From: Roseateles toxinivorans
Lineage (GTDB): Bacteria > Pseudomonadota > Gammaproteobacteria > Burkholderiales > Burkholderiaceae_C
Direction: 5' to 3'
Assembly (NCBI RefSeq): GCF_004362525.1
Contig: NZ_SNXS01000004.1
Span: 496,001 to 560,000 of the forward strand
DNA length: 64,000 nucleotides
Positions 1 to 8,720 of this stretch are shown here, piece after piece; position 1 is the first letter of the stretch, and each line of letters starts with the position of its first letter. The notes beneath the pieces are model-generated. The model made no database searches. It was not told the DNA's origin and saw only the letters and a program-made list of their open reading frames with translations. A program made the translations under genes and the position numbers.

Positions 1-1
1 G

Positions 2-370
2 ACCCAGTGCTCGGGCCTCTCGGCCGCCGATGGCCGCCGCCTGGTGCTGGAGCTGGCCAAGCGCCAGCCCCGGCCCACGGCGTTTGTCTGCGCGAACGAA
101 TACGCCGCGCTGGGCGCCCTGTCGGCCTTTGCCGAGCTGGGCTGGCAGGCCGGCCGCGAGGCCGCCGTGGTGGCCACCGACGACAGCAATGTCAGTGCCT
201 ATTTCGTGCCGCCGCTGTCCACCTACTACGCCTCGCTGCATGGCGCCGGCCGCCAGCTGGGCCAGCTGCTGCTGCGCCGGCTGGACGGCAAGCCGGTGGA
301 GCAGCTGTGCGTGCTGGAGCAGGCACAGCTGATCGAACGCCAAAGTGATCGACTGGGAGGCCAAGCATGA
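2..370 (+). CDS. LacI-family transcriptional regulator, C-terminal fragment
   Basis: The 5' end lies outside the window; only about 122 residues of the effector-binding domain remain. The stretch FVCANEYAALGAL followed by VVATDDSNVS and the phrase PLSTYYAS resembles the sugar-binding, periplasmic-binding-protein-like core of LacI/GalR regulators (usual form P-T-A-[FV]-x-x-x-[ND]-x-x-A-x-G). Its stop overlaps the ATG of the isomerase gene by four bases (ATGA), so it is probably translated with the sugar genes and regulates them. The DNA-binding domain cannot be seen, so the family assignment rests on the C-terminal part only. Confidence 0.6.
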   Translation, partial: TQCSGLSAADGRRLVLELAKRQPRPTAFVCANEYAALGALSAFAELGWQAGREAAVVATDDSNVSAYFVPPLSTYYASLHGAGRQLGQLLLRRLDGKPVEQLCVLEQAQLIERQSDRLGGQA

Positions 371-1431
371 AAACGATCCAAGGCCCCGGCCTCTTCCTGG
401 CCCAGTTCGCCGGTGACCTGGCGCCGTTCGACACGCTGGACCATCTGGCCGAGTGGTCGGCCGGCCTGGGCTTCGCCGCGCTGCAAATCCCCAGCTGGGA
501 CGCACGCCTGTTCGATCTGGCCTTGGCCGCCGAGAGCCAGACCTATTGCGACGATCTGCGTGGCCGGCTGGCCGCCAAGGGCTTGCAGATCAGCGAGCTG
601 TCCACCCATCTGCAAGGCCAGCTGCTGGCCGTGCACCCGGCCTACGACAGGCAGTTCGATGGCTTTGCCGCACCGGCCGTGCGAGGCGACGCAGCCGAAC
701 GCAGTGCCTGGGCCGCCGGGCAGCTGAAGCTCGCCGCGCGGGCCTCGGCCCGGCTGGGGCTGAAGGCCCACGCTACCTTCTCCGGCGCGCTGGCTTGGCC
801 CTACCTCTACCCCTGGCCGCAGCGGCCGGCCGGACTGATCGAGGAGGCCTTTGCCGAACTGGCGCGGCGCTGGCGGCCCGTGCTCGATGCCTTCGACGAG
901 GCCGGCGTCGATGTCTGCTACGAGCTGCACCCGGGCGAGGACCTGTTCGACGGCCTGACCTTCGAGCGCTTTCTCGACGCCGTGGGCCAGCACCCCCGCG
1001 CCAACATCCTCTACGACCCCAGCCACTTCCTGCTGCAGCAGCTGGACTACCTGGCCTTCATCGACATCTACCACGCACGCATCCGCGCCTTCCACGTCAA
1101 GGACGCGGAGTTCCGTCCGAATGGCCGGCAGGGCGTCTATGGTGGCTATGCGCCTTGGCTGGAGCGGGCCGGGCGCTTCCGCTCGCTGGGCGACGGGCAG
1201 ATAGCCTTCGGCGCGATCTTCTCGAAGCTTGCGCAGCACGACTACCCGGGCTGGGCGGTGCTGGAGTGGGAATGCTGCCTGAAGCATCCCGTGGACGGTG
1301 CGCGCGAAGGCGCCGAGTTCATCAAGCGGCACATCATCCGCGTGGCCGATCGCGCCTTCGATGATTTTGCCGATGGGCAGACGCCGCGCGCGGAGTTGCG
1401 CCAGCTGCTGGGCTTGGAGGGCGACGCATGA
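367..1431 (+). CDS. sugar phosphate isomerase/epimerase (TIM barrel)
   Basis: A 354-residue protein of the xylose isomerase-like/AP endonuclease family 2 TIM-barrel class. Likely metal ligands sit in CYELHPGED (about residue 179), the YDPSH stretch (about 217), FHVKDAEF (about 243) and EWECC near residue 300, in the order expected for the family. Such enzymes interconvert ketoses or 3-keto sugars using a divalent metal in the cytoplasm. The start overlaps the LacI-like stop and the end overlaps the Gfo/Idh/MocA start (ATGA), so the three are coupled. An oxidoreductase plus isomerase pair suggests oxidation and rearrangement of a sugar or cyclitol; the substrate is not evident. Confidence 0.85.
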   Translation: MKTIQGPGLFLAQFAGDLAPFDTLDHLAEWSAGLGFAALQIPSWDARLFDLALAAESQTYCDDLRGRLAAKGLQISELSTHLQGQLLAVHPAYDRQFDGFAAPAVRGDAAERSAWAAGQLKLAARASARLGLKAHATFSGALAWPYLYPWPQRPAGLIEEAFAELARRWRPVLDAFDEAGVDVCYELHPGEDLFDGLTFERFLDAVGQHPRANILYDPSHFLLQQLDYLAFIDIYHARIRAFHVKDAEFRPNGRQGVYGGYAPWLERAGRFRSLGDGQIAFGAIFSKLAQHDYPGWAVLEWECCLKHPVDGAREGAEFIKRHIIRVADRAFDDFADGQTPRAELRQLLGLEGDA

Positions 1432-2603
1432 ACGCACCGCTCCGTCTAGGAATGGTGGGAGGCGGGCAGGGCGCCTTCATCGGTGGCGTGCACCGCATGG
1501 CCGCGCGGCTGGACGGGCAATGGCAGCTGGTGGCCGGTGCGCTGGCCAGCGACCCGCTGCGTGCGCTGGCCAGCGCCGACGAACTGGGCCTGGACTCGTC
1601 GCGCAGCTACGCCAGCTGGGAGGAGATGGCGAGGCGCGAGGCGGCGCGGCCCGATGGCATTGATGCGGTCGCCATCGTTACGCCGAATCATCTGCATGCC
1701 CCGGTGGCTACGGCGTTCCTTGAGGCGGGCATTGATGTGATCTGCGACAAGCCGCTGGCCACCTCGCTGGCCGATGCACGCGCGCTGCAGGCGCTGGCCC
1801 GGCGCCGCGAGCGCCTGCTGTGCCTGACCCATACCTACAGCGGCTACGCCATGGTGCGGCAGGCCCGCGCGATGGTGGAGGCCGGTGAGCTGGGCGCGTT
1901 GCGCCTGATACAGGTCGAGTACGCGCAGGATTGGCTCGCCGAGCCAATCGAACAGACGGGGCATGAACGAGGCAACAAGCAGGCCGCATGGCGCTGCGAC
2001 CCGGCGCTGGCCGGCCCGGCCGGCGCGCTGGGCGATATCGGCACCCATGCCTACCATCTGACCAGCTTTGTCAGCGGTCTGCAGGCTGAAAGTGTCTGCG
2101 CCGAGCTGAGCAGCCTGGTGCCCGGGCGCCGGCTGGACGACCATGTGCAGGCCATGCTGCGCTTTCCCGATGGCGTGCGCGGCCTGCTGTGGGCCAGCCA
2201 GGTGGCCACCGGTTGCGAGAACGCCCTGAGGCTGCGCGTCTATGGCAGCCGTGCCAGCCTGGAGTTTGCGCAGGAGCAACCGAACGAGCTGCTCTTCACC
2301 CCGCTGGGTGGCGCCACGCAGCGCCTCACCAGGGGCCGGGTGGGCAGCGCCGAGGCGCAGGCCGCCACGCGCCTTCCAGCCGGCCATCCCGAGGGCTATC
2401 TGGAGGCCTTTGCCCAGCTCTACCGCGATGCGGCCGAGCACATTCGCGCGCGACGCGAGGGCAGGGCCGTAGCCCCGGCAAGCCGTTGGCTCACCACCGC
2501 CGCCGATGGCGTGGCCGGCCTGGCCTTTGTCGAGGCGGTGCTGGCCAGCCACCGGGCCGGCAGCGCCTGGACCCCCTTGCAGCAAGAAGGAGCAATACCG
2601 TGA
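1428..2603 (+). CDS. Gfo/Idh/MocA family oxidoreductase
   Basis: 391 residues. The N-terminal Rossmann fold is marked by GMVGGGQGAFIGGVH (residues 8-22) and TPNHLHAPVA. The catalytic lysine region CDKPLATS is a variant of the usual EKP motif. The middle part with GALGDIGTHAYH is typical of the C-terminal substrate domain of this family. These enzymes use NAD(P) to oxidise or reduce sugars and inositols in the cytoplasm. The stop overlaps the GTG start of glk (GTGA). Together with the isomerase it would feed a modified sugar towards glucokinase. Family certain, substrate unknown. Confidence 0.9.
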   Translation: MNAPLRLGMVGGGQGAFIGGVHRMAARLDGQWQLVAGALASDPLRALASADELGLDSSRSYASWEEMARREAARPDGIDAVAIVTPNHLHAPVATAFLEAGIDVICDKPLATSLADARALQALARRRERLLCLTHTYSGYAMVRQARAMVEAGELGALRLIQVEYAQDWLAEPIEQTGHERGNKQAAWRCDPALAGPAGALGDIGTHAYHLTSFVSGLQAESVCAELSSLVPGRRLDDHVQAMLRFPDGVRGLLWASQVATGCENALRLRVYGSRASLEFAQEQPNELLFTPLGGATQRLTRGRVGSAEAQAATRLPAGHPEGYLEAFAQLYRDAAEHIRARREGRAVAPASRWLTTAADGVAGLAFVEAVLASHRAGSAWTPLQQEGAIP

Positions 2604-3586
2604 TCGCGATAGGCGAACGAAACCCGGCCGGCGCCCGCCTGCTGGCCGATGTGGGCGGCACCCATGTGCGCCTGGGCTGGCAGGGCGCAAACGGCGCAGC
2701 CATCGAGCATGTGCAGACGCTGGCCTGCGATGCCCACCGTGACCTGGGCGAATGCTTGCAGCGCTATCTGCAGACCCTGGACGCGGCCGGTGCAGCCCGC
2801 CCCATCCAGGCGGCCCTTGGCGTGGCCAGTGCCGTGCTGGACGATCAGATCCGCCTGACCAACCGCGACTGGGGCTTCTCGGTCCAAGCCCTGCACAGGC
2901 AGCTGGAGCTGCAGCGCCTGGTGGTGCTGAACGATTTCACCGCGCTGGCGCTGGCGATACCGGCGCTGCCGGAGCCGGATTTCTGGCATGTTGGTGGCCC
3001 CGCGACGGGTGCACCAGGACCACTGGCCGTGATCGGGCCTGGTACCGGCCTTGGCGTCTCCGGTCTGGTGCCGCAAGCGGACCGACAGTGGGTCGCGCTC
3101 CAGACCGAGGGCGGTCATGTCAGCCTCGCGCCGCAGAACGATCGAGAAGCCGCGCTGTTGGCAAACCTGCGTCAGCGTTTCGGCCGCGTCTCCGCCGAGC
3201 GGGTGCTGTCGGGGCCAGGTCTTGCCAACCTGCTGAAGGCGATTGCCGAGGTGGATGGCCGGCCTCTCACCACCGTGCCCAGCCCGGCCCAGGTGCTCGG
3301 CCAGGCCCTCGCCGGCGAGCTGCAGAGCGCCGAGGCGCTGGCCCTGTTCTGCGCCTTCCTGGGCGATGTGGCAGGCGACCTGGTGCTGTCGCTGGGCGCC
3401 CGTGGCGGTGTGTACATCGGCGGCGGCATCGTGCCGCGCCTGGGAGCCGCGCGCTTCCGGCGCTCGGACTTCCGCCAACGCTTTGAAGCCAAGGGGCGGC
3501 TCGCCGGCTATATGCACGAGGTGCCTTCCTATGTGATTGCGAGCCAGGAGCCACCGGCCCTGCTTGGAGCGAGTCGAGCGCTATGA
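2600..3586 (+). CDS. glk: glucokinase
   Basis: 328 residues if translated from the GTG that overlaps the previous stop; an in-frame reading extends far upstream but only inside the preceding gene. It matches the bacterial Glk (ROK-unrelated) family: phosphate-binding LLADVGGTHVRLGW near the N-terminus, VVLNDFTALA with the catalytic Asp, the GPGTGLGVSGLV loop, TEGGHVSLAP, and YIGGGIVPRLG near the C-terminus. It phosphorylates glucose with ATP in the cytoplasm. It is the last tightly coupled gene of the sugar cluster, suggesting that the cluster ends in free glucose. Confidence 0.92.
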   Translation: MIAIGERNPAGARLLADVGGTHVRLGWQGANGAAIEHVQTLACDAHRDLGECLQRYLQTLDAAGAARPIQAALGVASAVLDDQIRLTNRDWGFSVQALHRQLELQRLVVLNDFTALALAIPALPEPDFWHVGGPATGAPGPLAVIGPGTGLGVSGLVPQADRQWVALQTEGGHVSLAPQNDREAALLANLRQRFGRVSAERVLSGPGLANLLKAIAEVDGRPLTTVPSPAQVLGQALAGELQSAEALALFCAFLGDVAGDLVLSLGARGGVYIGGGIVPRLGAARFRRSDFRQRFEAKGRLAGYMHEVPSYVIASQEPPALLGASRAL

Positions 3587-3733
3587 ACCGAAGCCCGCCG
3601 ACATAACCCGACAACGGCGTGCCTGGGGCAGGCGCGACCGTCCTCTACCGAAGTTGCCATGCAGGGCCGTTCAGGGCCGGCAGGGGCTTCCCTTTGCCCG
3701 CGTTTCGTACTGACCATCAACGGAGACATCAAC

Positions 3734-6361
3734 ATGAGAAGAGCTGGACAGCCGCACTGCGGCCAGGAATCGAATCGTTTCAAGCCTCGCGCCACCTGGC
3801 TGGCCGCGGCCCTGCTGATGCAGCTGGCGACGCCCCATGCGCTGGCCCAGAGCACGGCGGCTACCGATGAAAAATCTGCCGAAAAGAGCAAAAGCAAGGA
3901 CGAAGCCACCAACCAGCTGGACCGCGTCGTCGTCACCGGCAGCACGGGCCTCGCCCGCACCGTGCGCGAAAGCTCGGTGGCCGTGACCGTGGCCGACCGC
4001 GAGGCGCTGGACCGCAAGGCGCCGTACTCGGCGGCCGAGGCCATGGAGCTGGTGCCCGGCATGTATATCGAGGCCTCGGCCGGCGAGATGTCCAACAACT
4101 ACTCGGTGCGCGGCATGTCCGGCGGCAACCAGCGCTGGGTGCAGGTGCAGGAGGATGGCCTGCCGATCTTCTACTACCCGAGCTGGTCGGCCGACGGCCT
4201 GGTCAAGTCGGAACTGGGCATCGACCGCATGGAGGCGGTGCGCGGCGGTACCTCGGCCATCCTGACCGCCAATGGCGCCGGCGCCACGATCAACTTCCTC
4301 ACCTTCCGCAATCAGGGCAAGCCCGAGGGCGCGCTGCGCCTGACCACCTCCGACTACAACCAGAAGCGCGTGGACCTGCGTTATGCCGGCGGCCTGGGTG
4401 ACGGCTGGTTCGGCGGCGTGTCGGGCTACTACCGGGTGGACGATGGCGTGCGCTATCCCGAATTCACCGGCAACAAGGGTGGCACGGTGCGCGCGCACAT
4501 CGGGCGCAAGATCGAGGGCGGCGAATGGAGCGTGAACCTCAAGGGCATGCACGACCACACCATGTTCTATCTGCCCATTCCGGTGATCGGCAAAGACAAT
4601 CCGCGCAGCCTGCCCGGCATGGATGCCCGCTACGGCACGATGATAGGGCTTGACTCGGGCGTGCAGACGGTGCGCACATCGCTGGTGCCCGGCAGCTTCA
4701 TGCAGACCGTGGACTCGCGCGATGGCTATGACCACAAGGCCTTTGCGCTGGGCTACAACTACGAGAAGGCCCTGTCCCCGGCCTGGAAGCTCTCGTCCAA
4801 AGGCCGCTACACCGATTCCGACGTGACCGCCAGCGTGGTGTTCTCGTCCAGCAACAACAGCCTGCGCCCGGCCGTCGACCGCCTGGACCCGGCCAAGTTC
4901 GGCTATGTGAAGGAGATGCTGGACCGCTTCGGCCCGGCCTGTGGCGGCACGTGCAAGCCCGCGGTCCGCATCGTCTCGACCGGCGAGATCCTCTCCACCC
5001 CTGAGCAGCTCAATGCGCTGAACGGCAACGGCCTGCTGTCCGACAACGTGCTGCAGGCCGACAAGCAGGTCAATCGCGAGTTCGTCAACGATATGCGCCT
5101 GACCTGGAACACCGAGCGCAACAGCCTCGGTCTGGGCCTGCTGACCTTCAACTCGCTGAGCGAGGGCGGCAGCCCGGTGTCGGCGCGCTTCGTCACCGAT
5201 GTGCGCAATCACGCCAGGCGGGTGGACCTGGTGGCGCTCGATCCGGCCGGCAAGGTGGTGGGTTCCTACACCGAGAACGGTGTGCGCGAGCATTCCACCT
5301 GGGGCGATGGCAACGACAGAAGCCACAACAAATCGATGTCCGTCTATCTGAACGACGAGTACAAGGTCAACGACGCGCTGCGCATCGACGCCGGCCTGCG
5401 CATCGAACGCTTCCGCTATCTGCAGGGACGCGGCGGCTTTGGCGAGTACGAGCCGATCCCGGGCGCCTTCAAGCCGGGCTGCGATCGCTCAGCCCTGGGC
5501 GACGCGGCCTGCGATGTGGACAACATCATCGCCAACAACTACTGGGCCTACCCGACCAACGGGCAGTACGAGATGGTGCGCAACCGATGGACCGAACCCT
5601 CCTGGACGATTGGCGGCAACTATCTGCTGAATAACAACATCGCCCTCTACGGACGCTTCGCCAAGAGCTACCAGACCACCGGCGATTTGCCGGTGACCAA
5701 GATCCAGTTCGGCGAGCTGGGTGCGCGCGTACAGGCCAAGAACATCGCGGCCACCCTGACCTTCTACAAGGCCAACTTCAAGGGCGACCCGAACAGTGCC
5801 GAGGTGGACAACGCGCAGATCGAGATGCTGCAGGGCGTGAAGTCGCAGGGCCTGGAGTTCGAGGTCAGCTGGCGGCCGCTGCGGTGGTTCGAGTTCGCTG
5901 CCACCGGCGTGGTGCAGCGCTCGCGCTTCAGCGTCAACAACCTGCGAGTGCTGCGTGGCACCGGCACCGATCTGGAGGCACTGCTGAAGGAGGCCACCAG
6001 TTGGTCCGGCAACCGCCCGGAGCGCACGCCCGACCGCAACTTCACGCTCGCGCCTAGCGTCTTCTTCAACGACGGCAAGGGCGAGTTCACCGTGGCCTGG
6101 CACTACGTCGGTGACCGCTTTGCCGATGTGTCGAACTCGGTGCGCCTGCCGGCCTACAAGACCATCAACCTGAGCCTGCGCTACGAGCTGACACCCAGCC
6201 TCACCCTGAACGCGGCGGTGCGCAATCTGACCAACACCATAGGCTTGACCGAGGGCAATCCGCGCTCGGGCTTTGTGCAGGCGCCGGCCGGCAGCGACTA
6301 CTACTATGCTCGCCCCATCCTGGGCCGCAATGCCCAGCTATCGGTGACGATGAACTTCTGA
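3734..6361 (+). CDS. TonB-dependent outer-membrane receptor
   Basis: 875 residues from the ATG at 3734, which follows a GGAGA Shine-Dalgarno; an ATG 75 bases upstream lacks one. Signal peptide residues about 1-39 ending HALAQ. A TonB-box-like DRVVVTGS near residue 63 is followed by a plug domain (SVRGMSGGNQRWVQVQEDG, then IDRMEAVRGG) and a long beta-barrel ending in aromatic F (VTMNF), as required for outer-membrane insertion. It imports a ligand by TonB energy. Its place after the isomerase, dehydrogenase and glucokinase suggests an oligosaccharide or glycoside, though siderophores are the other common class. Confidence 0.9.
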   Translation: MRRAGQPHCGQESNRFKPRATWLAAALLMQLATPHALAQSTAATDEKSAEKSKSKDEATNQLDRVVVTGSTGLARTVRESSVAVTVADREALDRKAPYSAAEAMELVPGMYIEASAGEMSNNYSVRGMSGGNQRWVQVQEDGLPIFYYPSWSADGLVKSELGIDRMEAVRGGTSAILTANGAGATINFLTFRNQGKPEGALRLTTSDYNQKRVDLRYAGGLGDGWFGGVSGYYRVDDGVRYPEFTGNKGGTVRAHIGRKIEGGEWSVNLKGMHDHTMFYLPIPVIGKDNPRSLPGMDARYGTMIGLDSGVQTVRTSLVPGSFMQTVDSRDGYDHKAFALGYNYEKALSPAWKLSSKGRYTDSDVTASVVFSSSNNSLRPAVDRLDPAKFGYVKEMLDRFGPACGGTCKPAVRIVSTGEILSTPEQLNALNGNGLLSDNVLQADKQVNREFVNDMRLTWNTERNSLGLGLLTFNSLSEGGSPVSARFVTDVRNHARRVDLVALDPAGKVVGSYTENGVREHSTWGDGNDRSHNKSMSVYLNDEYKVNDALRIDAGLRIERFRYLQGRGGFGEYEPIPGAFKPGCDRSALGDAACDVDNIIANNYWAYPTNGQYEMVRNRWTEPSWTIGGNYLLNNNIALYGRFAKSYQTTGDLPVTKIQFGELGARVQAKNIAATLTFYKANFKGDPNSAEVDNAQIEMLQGVKSQGLEFEVSWRPLRWFEFAATGVVQRSRFSVNNLRVLRGTGTDLEALLKEATSWSGNRPERTPDRNFTLAPSVFFNDGKGEFTVAWHYVGDRFADVSNSVRLPAYKTINLSLRYELTPSLTLNAAVRNLTNTIGLTEGNPRSGFVQAPAGSDYYYARPILGRNAQLSVTMNF

Positions 6362-6373
6362 AAGGGCCAAACC

Positions 6374-6751
6374 ATGCAATCAACATACAGCCCGATCTGG
6401 GACCACCATGTGGTCGTGCCCGACGCGCCGCCGGGCTTCACCGTGCGCACCTGCGTGCCCGCCAATCCTGACGGGGTGGAGGTGATGCTGGAGCGCTGGG
6501 AGGCCGGCAGCTGCGAGCCGCCGCACAGCCACCCGGGCCACGACATGACCGTGGTGGTGGAGGGGTCCATGCGCATCCAGTTCTTCAAGCGCGAGGGCGG
6601 GGCGCTGGTGGCGGATGGCGCACCGGTCACTCTTGATGCCGGCCAGACCGGTTATGTGGCGGCCGGGCGCATCCACGATGCGCAGTATCTGCAGGACTGC
6701 AAGCTGGTCTATGTGCACGAAAGGGCCTTCGGCTTCAAGGCTGAAGTCTGA
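6374..6751 (+). CDS. cupin-domain protein
   Basis: 125 residues starting 12 bases after the TonB-receptor stop. One cupin barrel: the first metal motif reads PPHSHPGHDMTVVVEG (His residues near 57, 59 and 62) and the second region GYVAAGRIHDAQY carries a His near 108. Cupins of this size act as small isomerases, dioxygenases or ligand sensors. The position suggests a role in sugar use, for example an anomerase-like step, but no substrate can be read from the sequence. Confidence 0.75.
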   Translation: MQSTYSPIWDHHVVVPDAPPGFTVRTCVPANPDGVEVMLERWEAGSCEPPHSHPGHDMTVVVEGSMRIQFFKREGGALVADGAPVTLDAGQTGYVAAGRIHDAQYLQDCKLVYVHERAFGFKAEV

Positions 6752-6757
6752 GAACAA

Positions 6758-6775
6758 GGAACTCGGGAGAGTTCC
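6758..6775 (+). terminator. stem-loop after the sugar cluster
   Basis: GGAACTC-GGGA-GAGTTCC makes a perfect 7-bp stem with a 4-base loop just after the cupin gene, followed by a second GC-rich hairpin (GGGGCG ... CGCCCC, about 6777-6801). There is no T-run, so termination would be weak or Rho-assisted. Confidence 0.4.
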
Positions 6776-6926
6776 AGGGGCGGGCGCCAGGCTCGCCCCC
6801 CGTCATCCGGCACAGCCGGCACCGAAGTCCGTTTGGCCGTGAGCCATTGCTCGCAGGGGCTGCCCTGGCTTCGGGCGCGGCCCAGCCCTGCGCTTTCCTT
6901 CGCACCAACCTAGTAAAAACCCTAGA

Positions 6927-6969
6927 TTGCATTAATTCGTTTGTGATTAATATTCGGGCATAGTGATAT
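6927..6969 (+). promoter_or_regulatory. candidate promoter and operator of the first ArsR gene
   Basis: An AT-rich island in GC-rich DNA directly before the ArsR start. It has a possible -35 TTGCAT at 6927 with AT-rich -10 candidates about 15-17 bases on (TAATAT at 6948). The direct repeat ATTAATTCG (6931) and ATTAATATTCG (6946), plus a downstream CGAAT that pairs with ATTCG, are plausible ArsR binding elements. The calls come from inspection only. Confidence 0.4.
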
Positions 6970-6973
6970 ACGA

Positions 6974-7306
6974 ATGATGAGATTGAGGATGCAAGCGGTC
7001 GGCGAACAGGTGTTTGCAGCGGCGGCCGACCTGTTCGGGCTGCTGTCCACGCCCTGTCGGGTGCGCATCTTGTGTGAGCTGTGCAAGTCGGAGCGCAATG
7101 TCGGTGAGCTTCTGGCGTTGGTCGGCGGCAGCCAGCCGAATATGTCGCATCACCTCAACGCGCTCTATCGCGGCGGGGTGGTGCGCAGGCGCCGGGTCGG
7201 GGCCAAGGTCTTCTACCAGCTGGTGCCCGGCAAGGTCGATCTGCTGTGTGACGCGCTGCGTCAGCAGCGCCAGGCGGCTTGCCTGGACCAGGGCGGTCAG
7301 CCCTGA
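6974..7306 (+). CDS. ArsR/SmtB-family transcriptional regulator (sox-linked)
   Basis: 110 residues; the first ATG is used, a second in-frame ATG lies five codons on. A winged helix-turn-helix is clear: LFGLLSTPCRVRIL, NVGELLALVGGSQPNMSHHLNALYRGG and wing RRRRVGAKVFYQL. Cysteines at 28, 34, 37, 92 and 103 could sense sulfur species or metals. It sits 37 bases before soxC in the same direction and so probably represses its own gene and the sox genes. It resembles the regulator at 39454 more than the one at 14305. The ligand is inferred from context only. Confidence 0.85.
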   Translation: MMRLRMQAVGEQVFAAAADLFGLLSTPCRVRILCELCKSERNVGELLALVGGSQPNMSHHLNALYRGGVVRRRRVGAKVFYQLVPGKVDLLCDALRQQRQAACLDQGGQP

Positions 7307-7343
7307 CGCGGATTGGGGTTCTACCTGTGGAAGGAAACTTTTT

Positions 7344-8720
7344 GTGAGTTCGGACAACAAGCCAGCAGGCCGGCTGATCAAGGCGCCTGAGAACTTCCTG
7401 GATCCGGCCGGTGTGCGCCAGGTCTTTGCAGAGGCCAAGGCAGGGCGCCGCGGCTTCATCCGCAGTGCCTTCATGGCGGCCAGCGCGGCAGCGGTCGCGC
7501 CCGTGGCCATGGCCACATCGAACCCGGTGGGCAGCGGCGAAGGGGATCCCAATATCCTATCTCTGCCCGAGCACAGCAAGGGCCTTGGCCAGCCGGTGGT
7601 GACCGATGGCTATGGCAAGCCGTCCAAGTACGAGGTCAATGTGCAGCGCCGCCAGAGCCCGGGTCTGACCCAGACGGCTCAGGCCTCGGTGTCGTTTGCG
7701 CCCCTGCAGTCGCTGTTCGGCATCGTCACGCCCAGTGGCCTGCACTTCGAGCGCCACCACCAGGGTTGGTGGGACATCGATCCGTCCAAGCACCGCCTGA
7801 TGCTCAACGGCTCCGAGCCGGCGATGCTCAAGCGGGCCATGGTGTTCACGATGGACGAGCTGATGCGTCTGCCCTCGGTGTCTCGCTTTCACTTCATCGA
7901 GTGTGGCGCCAACACCGGTATGGAGTGGGGCAATGTGGCCGTGCCCACGGTGCAGTACTCGCACGGCATGCTCAGCTGCAGCGAGTTCACAGGCGTGCCG
8001 CTGCGTGTGCTGCTGGACATGGCCGGCGTGGATTACAAGAAGGCCCGCTTCGTGCTCGCCGAGGGGGCCGATGGCTCGTCGATGACGCGCACCATCCCGA
8101 TGGAAATGGTCGAGAACGGCGAGGTACTGGTGGCCTATGGCCAGAACGGCGAAATGCTGCGCCCGGAGCAGGGCTATCCGCTGCGCCTGGTCGTGCCTGG
8201 CGTGCAGGGTGTCAGCTGGGTCAAGTACCTGCGCCGCATCGAGGTGGGCGACAAGCCCTATGGCGCCAAGGACGAGGCGATCCACTATATGGACCTGATG
8301 CCCGGTGGTCAGCACCGTCAGTACAGCAGCATCCAGGAGTGCAAGAGCGTGGTCACCACCCCCTCGGGCGGCCAGGTGCTGCTGGACAAGGGCTTCTACA
8401 ACATCTCGGGCCTGGCCTGGTCGGGCCGGGGCAGGGTCAAGCGGGTGGACGTGTCGGTGGACGGCGGGCGCAACTGGCGCACGGCGCGGCTCGAAGGCGC
8501 GGTGCTGCCCAAGTGCCTGACCCGCTTCAATATCGACTGGGTGTGGGATGGCAAGCCCGGCCTGATCCAGAGCCGCGCCACGGACGACAGCGGATTCGTG
8601 CAGCCGACCTATGGCCAGTTGCGCACCGCCCGCGGCACGCGCTCGATCTATCACAACAACGCCATCCAGACCTGGCTGGTGCAAGAAGACGGTGAGGTTA
8701 AGAATGTCCAGCTCTCGTGA
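7344..8720 (+). CDS. soxC: SoxC, sulfane dehydrogenase molybdenum subunit
   Basis: 458 residues from a GTG preceded by AAGGAA; no suitable ATG is nearby. A Tat signal (RRGFIRSAF, Arg 35-36) fits export of a folded molybdenum-cofactor protein. The sulfite-oxidase-like core has HFIECGANTGMEWG with the probable molybdenum-binding Cys, then GVPLRVLLDMAGV, YPLRLVVPGVQGVSWVKYL and the C-terminal dimer domain (VDVSVDGGRNW). With SoxD it removes six electrons from SoxY-bound sulfane sulfur in the periplasm. It overlaps the upstream soxD start by 17 bases. Its presence means full oxidation of thiosulfate rather than sulfur-globule storage. Confidence 0.96.
   Translation: MSSDNKPAGRLIKAPENFLDPAGVRQVFAEAKAGRRGFIRSAFMAASAAAVAPVAMATSNPVGSGEGDPNILSLPEHSKGLGQPVVTDGYGKPSKYEVNVQRRQSPGLTQTAQASVSFAPLQSLFGIVTPSGLHFERHHQGWWDIDPSKHRLMLNGSEPAMLKRAMVFTMDELMRLPSVSRFHFIECGANTGMEWGNVAVPTVQYSHGMLSCSEFTGVPLRVLLDMAGVDYKKARFVLAEGADGSSMTRTIPMEMVENGEVLVAYGQNGEMLRPEQGYPLRLVVPGVQGVSWVKYLRRIEVGDKPYGAKDEAIHYMDLMPGGQHRQYSSIQECKSVVTTPSGGQVLLDKGFYNISGLAWSGRGRVKRVDVSVDGGRNWRTARLEGAVLPKCLTRFNIDWVWDGKPGLIQSRATDDSGFVQPTYGQLRTARGTRSIYHNNAIQTWLVQEDGEVKNVQLS

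Noticed and set aside
3671-5326. 551-codon minus-strand frame opposite the TonB receptor
   Set aside because: Antisense shadow; repetitive Ala/Val/Gly/His composition and no ribosome-binding site.
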